From: Bacteroidales bacterium
GTDB taxonomy: Bacteria > Bacteroidota > Bacteroidia > Bacteroidales > M50B96
Assembly (NCBI GenBank): GCA_021740905.1
Contig: JAIOYV010000031.1
Span: 1 to 64,000 of the forward strand
Length of the DNA: 64,000 nt
Reading direction: 5' to 3'
The notes under the pieces are model-generated. The model made no database searches and was not told the DNA's origin. It saw nothing but the letters and a program-made list of their open reading frames with translations. Shown here one piece after another: positions 28,687 to 37,892 of the stretch (positions are counted from its first letter, which is position 1; every line of letters starts with the position of its first letter). A program made the position numbers and the translations under genes.

Positions 28687-29178
28687 ATGGAGAAGGCAGT
28701 ATTTTTCGATAGGGATGGTGTAATCAACAACGATACGGGACATTATTATATTCATCGGGTTGAAGATTTTCAATTCAACCTTGGTGTTATTGAGGCAATG
28801 AAACTGTTGGTGGAAGCTGATTTTCGGCTTATCATTATTTCTAACCAAGGGGGCATTTCAAAGGGGATTTTTAAAAAGGAAGACACAGAAAGGGTACACC
28901 TGTTTATGTTGGATGAACTCAAAAAACATAACATTTTTCTTGATGAAATATATTATTGCCCCCATCATTCTGATATTGAAAATTGTTTGTGCCGAAAACC
29001 ATGTTCTATAATGATAGAAAAGGCACTTGCTCGTTTTTCAATCGATCCACGAAAATCGTACCTGATTGGCGACAGTCCCCGAGACATTGAGGCTGGAAAA
29101 AAGGCAGGGCTAACTTGCTTTTTAGTTGATAAAAATGAAAATATCTTCGATTTGTGTAAATCAATTTTGGCTAAATAG
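28687..29178 (+). CDS. gmhB: D,D-heptose 1,7-bisphosphate phosphatase-like HAD enzyme
   Basis: A 163-residue HAD-IIIA phosphatase. The motif FDRDGVIN (residues 7-14) contains both catalytic aspartates, IISNQGGI is motif II, and LIGDSPRDIEAGKKAG is motif IV. The zinc-binding loop CPHH ... CLCRKP is the GmhB hallmark. GmhB removes the 7-phosphate in LPS heptose synthesis; the same fold also acts on histidinol phosphate, so the substrate is inferred. It sits between a rhomboid protease and an aminotransferase, with 3-4 nt spacings. Confidence 0.85.
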   Translation: MEKAVFFDRDGVINNDTGHYYIHRVEDFQFNLGVIEAMKLLVEADFRLIIISNQGGISKGIFKKEDTERVHLFMLDELKKHNIFLDEIYYCPHHSDIENCLCRKPCSIMIEKALARFSIDPRKSYLIGDSPRDIEAGKKAGLTCFLVDKNENIFDLCKSILAK

Positions 29179-29181
29179 ACA

Positions 29182-30033
29182 ATGGAAAAGCTTGGTTACA
29201 TAAATTATAATGGTGAACTTTTGTCAAGCGGGGTTCCTGTAATAGGCTCATCAAACCGGGCATTTTTATACGGCGATGCCCTATTTGAAACCATGCACGC
29301 CAATGGGACCGAAGTGCAGTTTTTCGATCTTCATTATACCCGATTGACAGAAAGTGCTAAAAAACTGCATTTCGATTTGCCCTCCACTTTTTCTTCTGCT
29401 TTTCTACAAAATGAAATCCGGCGCTTGGTACAAAAAAACCGAAGTTTTAAGGGATCTCGGATACGAGTAAGCCTTTTCAGGAATGATGGGGGATTTTACG
29501 TGCCTACGACAAACCAATGTTCTTATGTGATTGAACAATCTCAGCTCCCGTCTGCAAATTATCAATTAAATACAAATGGTTTGGTTATCGATATATTCGA
29601 TGGGATAAAAAAACCAGTCAATTTATTGGCGGAGATAAAATCGGCCAATGCACTATTGTTTGTGCTGTCCGGAATATATAAAACCAACAATCAATTGGAT
29701 GATTGTTTATTGGTGAATGAAAAAGGTAACATTATTGAGGCAATCAGCTCAAACTTATTCCTGTTCAGCAATAGCATATTGTACACTCCCCCCTTAGTAG
29801 ATGGCTGCCTGCCTGGGATTATGCGTTCTGTAATCCTATCTATTGCTAAAAAAGAAGGGATTCAAGTGGAGCAAACTTCAATTGGATATGAAAACCTAGA
29901 ACAGGCCGAAGAAGTATTTTTGAGCAATGCTGTTTCGGGGATCCGCTGGGTGTTGGGCTACAAAGCAAAACGATATTTCAATCAGCGGGCAAAATATTTT
30001 ATCGACAAAATAAACCAGGAAGCCTACTCCTAG
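29182..30033 (+). CDS. Class IV aminotransferase / aminodeoxychorismate lyase-like
   Basis: A 283-residue PLP enzyme of fold type IV. RAFLYGDALFETMHANG is the N-terminal substrate-cap motif, Lys153 in LLAEIKSANALLF is the likely Schiff-base lysine, EKGNIIEAISSNLFLF carries the conserved Glu that contacts the pyridine nitrogen, and FLSNAVSGIRWV is the phosphate-binding turn. The family includes branched-chain aminotransferase, D-amino acid transaminase and 4-amino-4-deoxychorismate lyase; the sequence alone does not decide among them, although the length and LFETM motif favour a PabC-like lyase. Its stop overlaps the convergent yqgE stop by 4 nt. Confidence 0.85.
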   Translation: MEKLGYINYNGELLSSGVPVIGSSNRAFLYGDALFETMHANGTEVQFFDLHYTRLTESAKKLHFDLPSTFSSAFLQNEIRRLVQKNRSFKGSRIRVSLFRNDGGFYVPTTNQCSYVIEQSQLPSANYQLNTNGLVIDIFDGIKKPVNLLAEIKSANALLFVLSGIYKTNNQLDDCLLVNEKGNIIEAISSNLFLFSNSILYTPPLVDGCLPGIMRSVILSIAKKEGIQVEQTSIGYENLEQAEEVFLSNAVSGIRWVLGYKAKRYFNQRAKYFIDKINQEAYS

Positions 30034-30608
30034 TTGCTGTCGGGATTTTCAGGAAAATTGGCCCAGACTTTATATTTTTCGCCCATATCCAGTAAAGTGT
30101 GTTTCCATATATTCCTGGTAGATCTCATTATTTTATCTGTGTTCAACTCAGTCACAATCCATGAGTTCTGGGATAGCTCATCGTCCAACTGATTGGGCGA
30201 CCAACCTGAATATCCGATACAAAATAAAACATCTTCCGGTTTTACCTTTCCCATGCGGATCAAGGATCCCATTTGCTCGAAATCGCCTCCCCAATACAAA
30301 CCTGGCTTTATTTCCATTGAATGGGCAATGGCAGGGCCTAATGTATGGATAAACTGAACGGTATCGGTACTTACAGGCCCACCTACCGAAACATTCGCAT
30401 TGAAATCGGGAAAGTCGGGTAGAAGTTCTGTAAGTTTCACTTTTACCGGGTTGTTGATCACAAAACCAATCGACCCATCAAGGTTATGTTCTGTCAATAA
30501 GACAATTGATCGTTTGAAATAATAATCATTGAGAAAAGGTTCCGCAATCAGCACCCTGCCCTTTGAAGGAAGTATTTGATTTCTAATTGTAAAAATTTCT
30601 TCAAGCAT
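30030..30608 (-). CDS. YqgE/AlgH family protein
   Basis: A 192-residue cytoplasmic protein. Family signatures are GRVLIAEPFLNDYYFKRSIV at residues ~18-37, DGSIGFVINNP, VSVGGPVSTDTVQFIHTLG, and the C-terminal FCIGYSGWSPNQLDDEL. The biochemical role is not established. The gene is convergent with the aminotransferase and divergent from the wza-like gene 110 nt away. Confidence 0.92.
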   Translation of the reverse strand: MLEEIFTIRNQILPSKGRVLIAEPFLNDYYFKRSIVLLTEHNLDGSIGFVINNPVKVKLTELLPDFPDFNANVSVGGPVSTDTVQFIHTLGPAIAHSMEIKPGLYWGGDFEQMGSLIRMGKVKPEDVLFCIGYSGWSPNQLDDELSQNSWIVTELNTDKIMRSTRNIWKHTLLDMGEKYKVWANFPENPDSN

Positions 30609-30699
30609 GGCTAAAAAATTTCTTATTCAAATATAAACAATTCTTTAAATAATGAGTTTAAAGATGCTTTAAAATAAACTCTTTTGAGAAATTATTTTC

Positions 30700-30707
30700 T
30701 ACTTTTG
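30700..30707 (+). promoter_or_regulatory. Bacteroidota-type -7 box (TACTTTTG) for wza/wzc operon
   Basis: TACTTTTG lies 24 nt before the ATG of the Wza-like gene in the divergent spacer with yqgE. A TTTG occurs at 30683-30686, but only 13 nt upstream, shorter than the usual 19-21. Confidence 0.4.
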
Positions 30708-30730
30708 ACAAAATTTTCAAATTGGAGCAA

Positions 30731-31513
30731 ATGAAGAGACACATATATTGGTTATTATTCATTGTAATTGTGTTTGCATCGTGCAGACAAAACAAGGAAT
30801 TGGTTTATCTGCAAAATCAGGATGGGGATAAAAACACATACATTTCACCAACAAATCTTGAAGAGTATAAAATCCAGATATCCGATATTCTCTACATTAA
30901 AATATTCAGTTTAAATAAAGATTTGGTAGATTTGTTTAATGCCGGGGGGGCAGAGAGCAGGACTACTGTACGTTACGACCAAGCCTCAATGTATTTTGAG
31001 GGATATATGGTGAACGATTCTGGCTATATTGCAATGCCAGTTTTAGGTGACATTAATGTTGAAGGCTTGAATATTAAGCAGGTTGAAGAAGCCGTTAAAC
31101 TTATTGCCCTAACTTATATAAAAGATGTTTCGGTAGTTGTGAAATTAGCCAACTTTAAAATTACGATGATAGGGGAGGTTAAAAACCCTGGCTTATATTA
31201 TATGTATCAGCGTCAAACTTCCATCTTAGACGCAATAGGGCAAGCCGGCGACCTGACAGATTATGGGAACCGAAAAAATATTTTGCTTATCAGGCCCGAT
31301 AAAACTGGCTCTACAACCTATCGGATAAACCTTGCGGATGCTGAATTGCTAAGTTCCGATTTTTTCTACTTAAAACCCAACGACATTTTATATGTTGAGC
31401 CAATGAAATCGAAGGGAGTTCGACTTCTTCTTTCCGACTATGCAACAATCTTAACAGCTATTTCATCGACCCTCACAGCCGTTGTTTTGGTATATACATT
31501 AGTTACACTCTAA
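30731..31513 (+). CDS. Wza-like polysaccharide export lipoprotein
   Basis: A 260-residue outer-membrane lipoprotein (IVFASC lipobox, Cys ~17). The polysaccharide export domain spans ~45-160, with ISDILYIKIFSL and DSGYIAMPVLGDINVEGL; one SLBB domain follows (NFKITMIGEVKNPGLYYM). A final hydrophobic helix (TILTAISSTLTAVVLVYTL) could span the outer membrane. It forms the exit pore for exopolysaccharide or capsule. The ATG at 30731 is chosen over the TTG 9 nt upstream. It is followed after 10 nt by its Wzc partner. Confidence 0.92.
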   Translation: MKRHIYWLLFIVIVFASCRQNKELVYLQNQDGDKNTYISPTNLEEYKIQISDILYIKIFSLNKDLVDLFNAGGAESRTTVRYDQASMYFEGYMVNDSGYIAMPVLGDINVEGLNIKQVEEAVKLIALTYIKDVSVVVKLANFKITMIGEVKNPGLYYMYQRQTSILDAIGQAGDLTDYGNRKNILLIRPDKTGSTTYRINLADAELLSSDFFYLKPNDILYVEPMKSKGVRLLLSDYATILTAISSTLTAVVLVYTLVTL

Positions 31514-31523
31514 AATAAGACAC

Positions 31524-34001
31524 GTGAACAACAACAACGAAAATATTTATCAGGAAGAAAATATCGATCTGAAAAAGTACATCTTTCAAATTATTGGCAA
31601 TTGGTACCTTTTTGTGATTTTCATTTTTATAGCCTTCTCGATTGCCTATTATGTCAATAAATTCACTACACCAATATATAGTGTTTCATCCACACTTTTG
31701 GTAGAAGCAGATAACTCAAGGACAGGGGCAGAAAACCTATTGGAGGGCTTAAGTTTATTTTCAGGAAAAAAGAATCTTGAGAATGAAATTGGAATTCTTA
31801 AGTCGTTTAGCCTTACTCAAAAAGTGATAGAGGAACTTGATTTTGAAGTGTCTTATTTTATGATTGGCGGGATTAAGTCCGAAGAGATTTATCAGGAATC
31901 TCCCTTTGTAATTCATATTGATACCGCCAAAAAAGAAATTTATGGGCAACCCGTAAACATAAGTTTTATCTCTGAAAACACGGTTCATATCGAAATTGAA
32001 GACGTGCTTTTAGAATCAGAAGAGATTTTTCAATTTCAAAAGGATATAAAATTAGGTCAACTGGTAGAAAACGAACACTTTGCTTTTTCAATTGAATTAA
32101 GAAAACCGGAAGGCTTTAATTTTGAAAAGGTTAAGGACGAAAGATATTATTTTGCCATGAACAGCATTACTGCCCTAACCAATAAGTATCGTGGTAAGTT
32201 GGAAATTGAACCAATCAATCGAGAGGCTTCGATTTTAACCCTGTCGACCAAAGGTGAAGTAGCACAAAAAGAAGTTAACTTTTTGAATAAACTCGGCGAG
32301 ATGTATATCCTGGGTGGGTTGGAAGAAAAGAACCAGATTGCCAAAAATACCATTAGGTTTATCGATTCTCAGCTCAGCAATATTTTGGACTCGTTGCGCC
32401 TGGCTGAAGACGATCTTCAAAACTTTCGTCTGAGCAATAAAATTGTCAATTTAGGAGAGGAGGGTACTGGCTATTTAGCTAGATATGATCAGCTTCAAAC
32501 TGAAAAAGCTCTGCTTCAGATCAAGGCGGAGTATTACGATTATTTGTTGGAATATATCCAAAAGAAAGATAATTATAAAGATGTAATCGCCCCTTCCACA
32601 TTAGGGATTGAAGACCCATTGCTGAATTCAACAATACAGAAACTTGGAGAATTATATCAGGAGAAAAGTGCAATGCTCTATAGTGCCACTGAGAATAACC
32701 CCGCTCTGAATATTATCAATTTGAATATCCAAAACACAAGGGCTAATTTATTGGAAAACATTAAAAATATCATTCAAACATCAAAAATATCTCTGAATGA
32801 TATTAATAAAAGGATTGCTGCAGTAGACAAGCAAATCCAGAGTTTGCCTGTCACAGAAAGGCAATTGTTGAATATCCAGCGTGCATTTAACTTAAACAAT
32901 AACATTTATACTTATTTGCTTGAAAAGAGGGCTGAGGCAGGAATTGCGCAGGCATCGAATATTCCCGATAATAAAATGCTTGATCCCGCAATAATTGAAA
33001 ATGTCGATAAAGTAGCACCTAAAAGCTCGATGAACTATGCCATCGCCCTTGTACTTGGAATGTTGATCCCATTATTGTTTTTGATTGGGAAAGATTATTT
33101 CAACGACAAGCTGGTCGATAGGAAAGATATTGAGAATAATTCAAAAGTACCCATCTTTGGGACTATTGGCAGTAATGTTAAGGAAACTGAGATCCCTGTT
33201 TTTGTTAGCCCAAAATCGTCTATCTCCGAATCATTTAGGTCACTCAGGACCAATCTTCAATACCTAAACATTGATGCTGATAAAGGCACAAGGGTTGTTT
33301 CTGTTACTTCCACTGTGAATGGTGAAGGCAAGACATTTTGTGCCATCAACTTGGCAGCCATCATCGCCATGACCAACAAAAAAGTAATATTAATTGGACT
33401 TGACCTTCGGAAACCAAAAATCCACAGGGCATTTGATAACATTGGAAACGACATTGGCATCAGTACTTTTTTGATTGGAAAAAGCAAAATGGAAGATATT
33501 ATCCTTCCAACACCGATTGCCAATTTGTTTGTTGCCCCGTCAGGCCCTGTCCCACCAAATCCGGCTGAGTTGATCGAATCTAAAAACATGGAGGACCTAA
33601 TAACCGAATTGAAGAAAACCTATGAGTATATCATCATTGATACTCCTCCTCTTGCATTGGTAACTGATGCTTTGCTCGTTTCAAAATTTACAGATACCAA
33701 CATCTACGTAATGCGCCAGAACTATTCGCGTAAGGATGTGGTTGACCTGGTAAATGATTTCTATGAGAAGAAAAGTTTCAGGAATCTGGGGATACTTGTG
33801 AATGACATAAAGATGCCAAGTTATTATGGTTATGGATCGGGTTATGGCTATGGTTATGGCTACGGCTATGGCTATGGGACTTATGGCTATGGTGCGTATG
33901 GTTACGGGCACGGCTATTATGATGATGAGCACAAACCGCTTACTACATCGCAAAAGGTGAAAAAGTTTTTTAATCTTGATAGATCAAAGAAAAAAGCATA
34001 A
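31524..34001 (+). CDS. Wzc-like tyrosine autokinase / chain-length regulator with Tyr-Gly tail
   Basis: An 825-residue inner-membrane protein starting with GTG. A Wzz domain with a first TM near residue 30 and a second ~505 flanks a large coiled periplasmic part. The cytoplasmic BY-kinase has Walker A (STVNGEGKTFCAINLA), Walker A' (VILIGLDLRKPKIH) and Walker B (YIIIDTPPLALVTDA). The tail has 15 tyrosines in a 33-residue Gly-Tyr run (bases 33821-33920) in place of the usual short tyrosine cluster; this would be the autophosphorylation substrate. Operon with the Wza homologue, closed by a hairpin terminator. Confidence 0.93.
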   Translation: MNNNNENIYQEENIDLKKYIFQIIGNWYLFVIFIFIAFSIAYYVNKFTTPIYSVSSTLLVEADNSRTGAENLLEGLSLFSGKKNLENEIGILKSFSLTQKVIEELDFEVSYFMIGGIKSEEIYQESPFVIHIDTAKKEIYGQPVNISFISENTVHIEIEDVLLESEEIFQFQKDIKLGQLVENEHFAFSIELRKPEGFNFEKVKDERYYFAMNSITALTNKYRGKLEIEPINREASILTLSTKGEVAQKEVNFLNKLGEMYILGGLEEKNQIAKNTIRFIDSQLSNILDSLRLAEDDLQNFRLSNKIVNLGEEGTGYLARYDQLQTEKALLQIKAEYYDYLLEYIQKKDNYKDVIAPSTLGIEDPLLNSTIQKLGELYQEKSAMLYSATENNPALNIINLNIQNTRANLLENIKNIIQTSKISLNDINKRIAAVDKQIQSLPVTERQLLNIQRAFNLNNNIYTYLLEKRAEAGIAQASNIPDNKMLDPAIIENVDKVAPKSSMNYAIALVLGMLIPLLFLIGKDYFNDKLVDRKDIENNSKVPIFGTIGSNVKETEIPVFVSPKSSISESFRSLRTNLQYLNIDADKGTRVVSVTSTVNGEGKTFCAINLAAIIAMTNKKVILIGLDLRKPKIHRAFDNIGNDIGISTFLIGKSKMEDIILPTPIANLFVAPSGPVPPNPAELIESKNMEDLITELKKTYEYIIIDTPPLALVTDALLVSKFTDTNIYVMRQNYSRKDVVDLVNDFYEKKSFRNLGILVNDIKMPSYYGYGSGYGYGYGYGYGYGTYGYGAYGYGHGYYDDEHKPLTTSQKVKKFFNLDRSKKKA

Positions 34002-34006
34002 AAACA

Positions 34007-34034
34007 AAAGGGGTGGTAATTCATCCCTTTTTTT
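34007..34034 (+). terminator. Intrinsic terminator after the wza/wzc operon
   Basis: AAAGGGGTG (34007-34015) pairs with CATCCCTTT (34022-34030) with one G-U wobble and a 6-nt loop; a run of seven T (34028-34034) overlaps and extends the 3' arm. It begins 5 nt after the Wzc stop codon. Confidence 0.8.
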
Positions 34035-34039
34035 ATATC

Positions 34040-34804
34040 ATGGAAAGAAAATTAAAAGATAAGAATATCCTGATAACAGGTGCCTCACGAGGCATTGGGC
34101 GGGTTACTGCTGAATATTTGGCTGAAATGGGGGCTAGACTAATTCTCCATTACAATAAAAATGAAGAGGCTGGTACTTCATTGTTAAAAGCATTACCAGG
34201 TAAAGGACATACCTTGCTTCAAGCTGATTTTTCAAAAGCAGTTGATTTTAATTCGCTTATTAAGACATGCATTGGTGAGACAGGACAAATACATGCGCTG
34301 GTAAACAATGCGGGTGTTTATTTAGAAAAGAAGTTTGATAACCTGGACTTTGATCACTGGAAAGATATTTGGGAAACTACTATTTCAGTAAATCTTACCA
34401 GTGTGGCTCACCTAAGTTTCGTTGTGTCAAAACACATGGTGGCAATTGGAGGTGGAAAAATAATCAACATCAGCTCACGGGGTGCTTTTCGGGGCGAACC
34501 CAATGCCCTGGCTTATGGTGCAAGCAAAGCCGGGTTGAACAGCCTGGGGCAGTCGATGGCACAAGCCTTGGCCCCCCATAACATATTCGTGTACACGCTG
34601 GCCCCCGGCTTTGTTGAAACAGAAATGGCACAAGTCGCATTGGATAGTCCAATAGGGCCATCCATAAAGGCGCAAAGCCCGCTCAACAGGGTGGCACAAC
34701 CCATTGAGATTGCCCGCACAATTGGCTTTTTGCTTTCCGAAGAAAACGAATTCCTAACAGGTTCCATCATCGACATTAATGGGGCATCCTACCTACGCTC
34801 ATAA
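34040..34804 (+). CDS. SDR-family oxidoreductase (FabG-like)
   Basis: A 254-residue NAD(P)-dependent short-chain dehydrogenase. The cofactor motif TGASRGIG is at residues 12-19, NNAG follows ~86, the catalytic Ser lies in INISSRGAF, and the catalytic Tyr/Lys in YGASKAG; the C-terminal GSIIDINGASYLRS is typical of the family. The likely start at 34040 follows the terminator of the previous operon; the GTG at 34013 falls inside that hairpin and is rejected. FabG-like sequence, but it is not in a fatty-acid cluster, so the substrate is unassigned. Confidence 0.85.
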   Translation: MERKLKDKNILITGASRGIGRVTAEYLAEMGARLILHYNKNEEAGTSLLKALPGKGHTLLQADFSKAVDFNSLIKTCIGETGQIHALVNNAGVYLEKKFDNLDFDHWKDIWETTISVNLTSVAHLSFVVSKHMVAIGGGKIINISSRGAFRGEPNALAYGASKAGLNSLGQSMAQALAPHNIFVYTLAPGFVETEMAQVALDSPIGPSIKAQSPLNRVAQPIEIARTIGFLLSEENEFLTGSIIDINGASYLRS

Positions 34805-34876
34805 GCCCGTTGCGATTTTGTGCGATCGGATATTATTGCTATCCTTGCGCTACATGGTACATCAAAACCTGGCAAT

Positions 34877-36796
34877 ATGATCAAAGGAATAACATTATCA
34901 GTCCTGCTGTATTTAATTATTATCAGCACAAATTGTTTTGCAGAAAAGGGTATTTACATCCATAAAGATAAAATCATCCTTCGTGGTCTTCCATCAAAAA
35001 TTACCATTGAAATTGAAAACGATTCGTTGTGGGCAGAGTTTGCAAAGGCTCCATTCGTCTCGGTAAACGGGGAGCAACAGAGTGTAACTCTTTCAGGCAA
35101 CAAAGCTATTTTTGATTATACACCTTCTGAAAAAGAAATCCTGGATATTTCAGTTTTAGATCAGGTTTTCGAGGTTGATGTAAAGCCGATCCCGTTGTGG
35201 ATTTCCATCCTTCCTCCCTTGATTGCAATCGTATTGGCACTGCTATTTCGTGAGGTATTTACAGCATTGATCCTCGGAATTTTGTTTGGGGCTGCTACCA
35301 TTTTTTATTTTCAGGGAAGTTCGGTTTTTCTTGCCCTATTTCAGGGTTTATTTGCCCTTGTCGATACTTATATTTTACAAGCCCTGAATAGTTCATCTCA
35401 CCTCAGCATTATTTTGTTTTCTATGTTGATAGGGGCAATGGTCAGCCTTATTTCTGCCAATGGGGGCATGAACGGGATTGTTCGACGGCTATCGAAGTAT
35501 GCCAACTCACCACGCTCCGGGCAGTTTATTACCTGGTTGTTGGGGGTTGCCATTTTCTTCGATGATTACGCCAACACCCTTGTGGTTGGGAATACAATGC
35601 GCCCTGTAACTGACCGACTTAAGATTTCGCGCGAGAAATTAAGCTATATTGTTGATTCGACAGCAGCACCAGTGGCAGCCATTGCTTTTGTGACCACCTG
35701 GATTGGTGCCGAGCTAAGCTATATTGAAGACGGGCTGCGAAATGTAGGCTTGGACGAAAGCCCCTACCAGGTATTCCTAAATTCGCTGACTTACTCTTTT
35801 TACCCTGTACTGGCTTTGTTGTTCATCGTAATCCTGATTTGGCAAAATCGGGATTTTGGTCCCATGTACAAAGCCGAAGTGAAGGCTCGGCAAAGCGCTC
35901 CTGATATTGCGTCCGTGCAGAAAAATGGCGGTTCACAAAACGAGGATCAGAGCAATATTCCGGCACGCGCTTTTAATGCTGTGATACCGGTTGCGACAAT
36001 TATTTTTGTTACGATTGGAGGCCTTGTGTATACTGGATTGGAAACTGTTTCATGGAATGTAGACTTAAGCCTTTCTAAGAATTTATCGGGAATTATTGGG
36101 GCTGCTGATTCGTATCGGGCACTGCTTTGGTCATCTATTTCGGGAGTAAGTGTGGCAATAATCCTTACACTTGTCCAACGATTGTTGAGCCTTCAGGAAA
36201 GCATTGAAAGTTTGATTTCCGGTTTTAAAACCATGATGACTGCGGTGCTGATCCTAATCTTGGCATGGGCACTAGCAAAGCTCACAGAAGATTTACATAC
36301 CGCCGATTTCATCACTCAGATTTTAGTTGCGGTCGAATTAAATCCCTTTTTCATCCCCGCCCTTACGTTTATTATTTCAGGTTTGGTTGCCTTTTCTACC
36401 GGATCGTCGTGGAGCACCATGGCTATTTTGTATCCATTGATATTGCCGGCCTCGTGGTTATTATGTGAACAGAATGGTTTAGGTTACGATGAATCGATGG
36501 CTATTTTTCACAATGTGGTTTCAACGGTATTGGCCGGTTCGGTGCTTGGCGATCATTGTTCCCCCATTTCCGATACAACTATTTTGAGTTCGTTGGCCAG
36601 TTCGTGCAAACATATCGACCATGTTAAAACACAGTTGCCTTATGCCCTTGTAGTGGGAGGTACGGCTTTGGTATTTGGTACAGTTTTGTCCACTTTCAAT
36701 ATTCCAACCTGGATACTATTTTTACTTTGCCTGGTGATTTTATATTTGATTGTCCGATTTGTCGGCAAAAAAGTCCCGGACATGATCCAAGACTAA
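34877..36796 (+). CDS. NhaC-type Na+/H+ antiporter with N-terminal extracytoplasmic domain
   Basis: A 639-residue inner-membrane protein. A signal peptide (MIKGITLSVLLYLIIISTNCFA) is followed by an ~85-residue beta-rich domain (IYIHKDKIILRGLPSKIT). About 12 TM helices follow, with NhaC-family landmarks: FREVFTALILGILFGA, GGMNGIVRRLSKYANSPRSG, FFDDYANTLVVGNTMRP, and ATSTGSS-like FSTGSSWSTMAILYP plus VLAGSVLGDHCSPISDTTIL. It exchanges Na+ for H+ or related substrates. The added domain is not part of the usual family. The start at 34877 is set by the signal peptide. It is convergent with the next gene, 4 nt away. Confidence 0.88.
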   Translation: MIKGITLSVLLYLIIISTNCFAEKGIYIHKDKIILRGLPSKITIEIENDSLWAEFAKAPFVSVNGEQQSVTLSGNKAIFDYTPSEKEILDISVLDQVFEVDVKPIPLWISILPPLIAIVLALLFREVFTALILGILFGAATIFYFQGSSVFLALFQGLFALVDTYILQALNSSSHLSIILFSMLIGAMVSLISANGGMNGIVRRLSKYANSPRSGQFITWLLGVAIFFDDYANTLVVGNTMRPVTDRLKISREKLSYIVDSTAAPVAAIAFVTTWIGAELSYIEDGLRNVGLDESPYQVFLNSLTYSFYPVLALLFIVILIWQNRDFGPMYKAEVKARQSAPDIASVQKNGGSQNEDQSNIPARAFNAVIPVATIIFVTIGGLVYTGLETVSWNVDLSLSKNLSGIIGAADSYRALLWSSISGVSVAIILTLVQRLLSLQESIESLISGFKTMMTAVLILILAWALAKLTEDLHTADFITQILVAVELNPFFIPALTFIISGLVAFSTGSSWSTMAILYPLILPASWLLCEQNGLGYDESMAIFHNVVSTVLAGSVLGDHCSPISDTTILSSLASSCKHIDHVKTQLPYALVVGGTALVFGTVLSTFNIPTWILFLLCLVILYLIVRFVGKKVPDMIQD

Positions 36797-36800
36797 TAAG

Positions 36801-37754
36801 CTACCTTACATCCTGGATTAACACCACATTCTTCCCGCATGTCCTTCCTTTTTCGGCATAAGCATGGGCATCTGAAATTTCATCCAAAGGAAACCTTTTA
36901 TCAATATTGATTTTCAATTTTCCTTCTTCGATCCAACTGGCTATCAATTCAAGGTCTGTAGAATTTTGTTTGCGGAGTATGGTCTTTACTTTTTTCCCAT
37001 TGCTGAATGGCTGGAATAATTTATGAAACAATACAATCGGACGGGGCAGTGTGGTCACATATATACCGCCCGGCTTTAGCAATTTTTTCGTTTTCAGAAA
37101 TGAATAGTTCCCAATTGTATCAAAGAACACATCCACTTTTTCTGATAATTGAAGAATATCTTCCGATGTGTAATCAACAAAAACATCGGATCCTAAACTT
37201 TCCATAAAGTTTTTGTTTTTGCCACTGGCAATAGCTATTATCCTTGCCCCAAGTATTTTTGCAATTTGAACAGCTACATGCCCAACTCCTCCTGATGCTC
37301 CATTAATAAGAATGCTTTTTCCAGAAGTAAGTCCTGCTTTGTCACGCATGGCTTGCAAGGCAGTGAGAGAAACCAGTGTTGTTGCAGCAGCTTCCGGGAT
37401 GGCCAGATTTGCAGGTTTTAGGGCAAAACATTTCTCGTGTCCCAGTGCATATTCGGCCAAAGCCCCGCCGTATTTATTGTCTAGATCGCCAAAAACAATG
37501 TCACCTACCTTGAATTTTGTGATTAGCTTGCCGGTCTCAACCACCTCACCACATACATCATAGCCCAGGACAATTGGGAAAGGGGATCCGAGAATGTATT
37601 TGTGATTTCCCATTCTATGTTTCCAGTCAACCGGGTTGATGCTGCTTACAAAAACTTTTATCAGGATTTGATCCTCTGCCGGAACAGGCTTGGGCACATC
37701 TGCTATTTTAAAAACTTCGGGGCTGCCCCATTGTTGAATTATTGCTGCTTTCAT
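36801..37754 (-). CDS. NADP-dependent quinone oxidoreductase-like (MDR superfamily)
   Basis: A 317-residue zinc-independent medium-chain dehydrogenase/reductase. The N-terminal GroES-like half shows VFVSSINPVDWKHRMGNH and PIVLGYDVCGEVVETG without the catalytic-zinc Cys/His set. The Rossmann motif is INGASGGVGHVAVQIAKILG, and DVFVDYTSEDI follows. It probably reduces quinones or enones. The ATG at 37754 is used; the TTG 9 nt upstream is less likely. It is convergent with the antiporter gene and monocistronic. Confidence 0.88.
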   Translation of the reverse strand: MKAAIIQQWGSPEVFKIADVPKPVPAEDQILIKVFVSSINPVDWKHRMGNHKYILGSPFPIVLGYDVCGEVVETGKLITKFKVGDIVFGDLDNKYGGALAEYALGHEKCFALKPANLAIPEAAATTLVSLTALQAMRDKAGLTSGKSILINGASGGVGHVAVQIAKILGARIIAIASGKNKNFMESLGSDVFVDYTSEDILQLSEKVDVFFDTIGNYSFLKTKKLLKPGGIYVTTLPRPIVLFHKLFQPFSNGKKVKTILRKQNSTDLELIASWIEEGKLKINIDKRFPLDEISDAHAYAEKGRTCGKNVVLIQDVR

Positions 37755-37892
37755 TAAATTCAATATTGATGGGCAAAGATAGGCTGAAAATAGGAATGAA
37801 CAATTTGTCGGAAATGGAGTTATGCTGGTCAGGACTTGGAATACTTGTCGGGTAATAACACAAATATTTTAAAACTAAATATCTGATTTACT

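Noticed and set aside
34013-34039. GTG start of the SDR gene
   Set aside because: It lies inside the operon terminator hairpin; the ATG at 34040 gives the normal SDR N-terminus.
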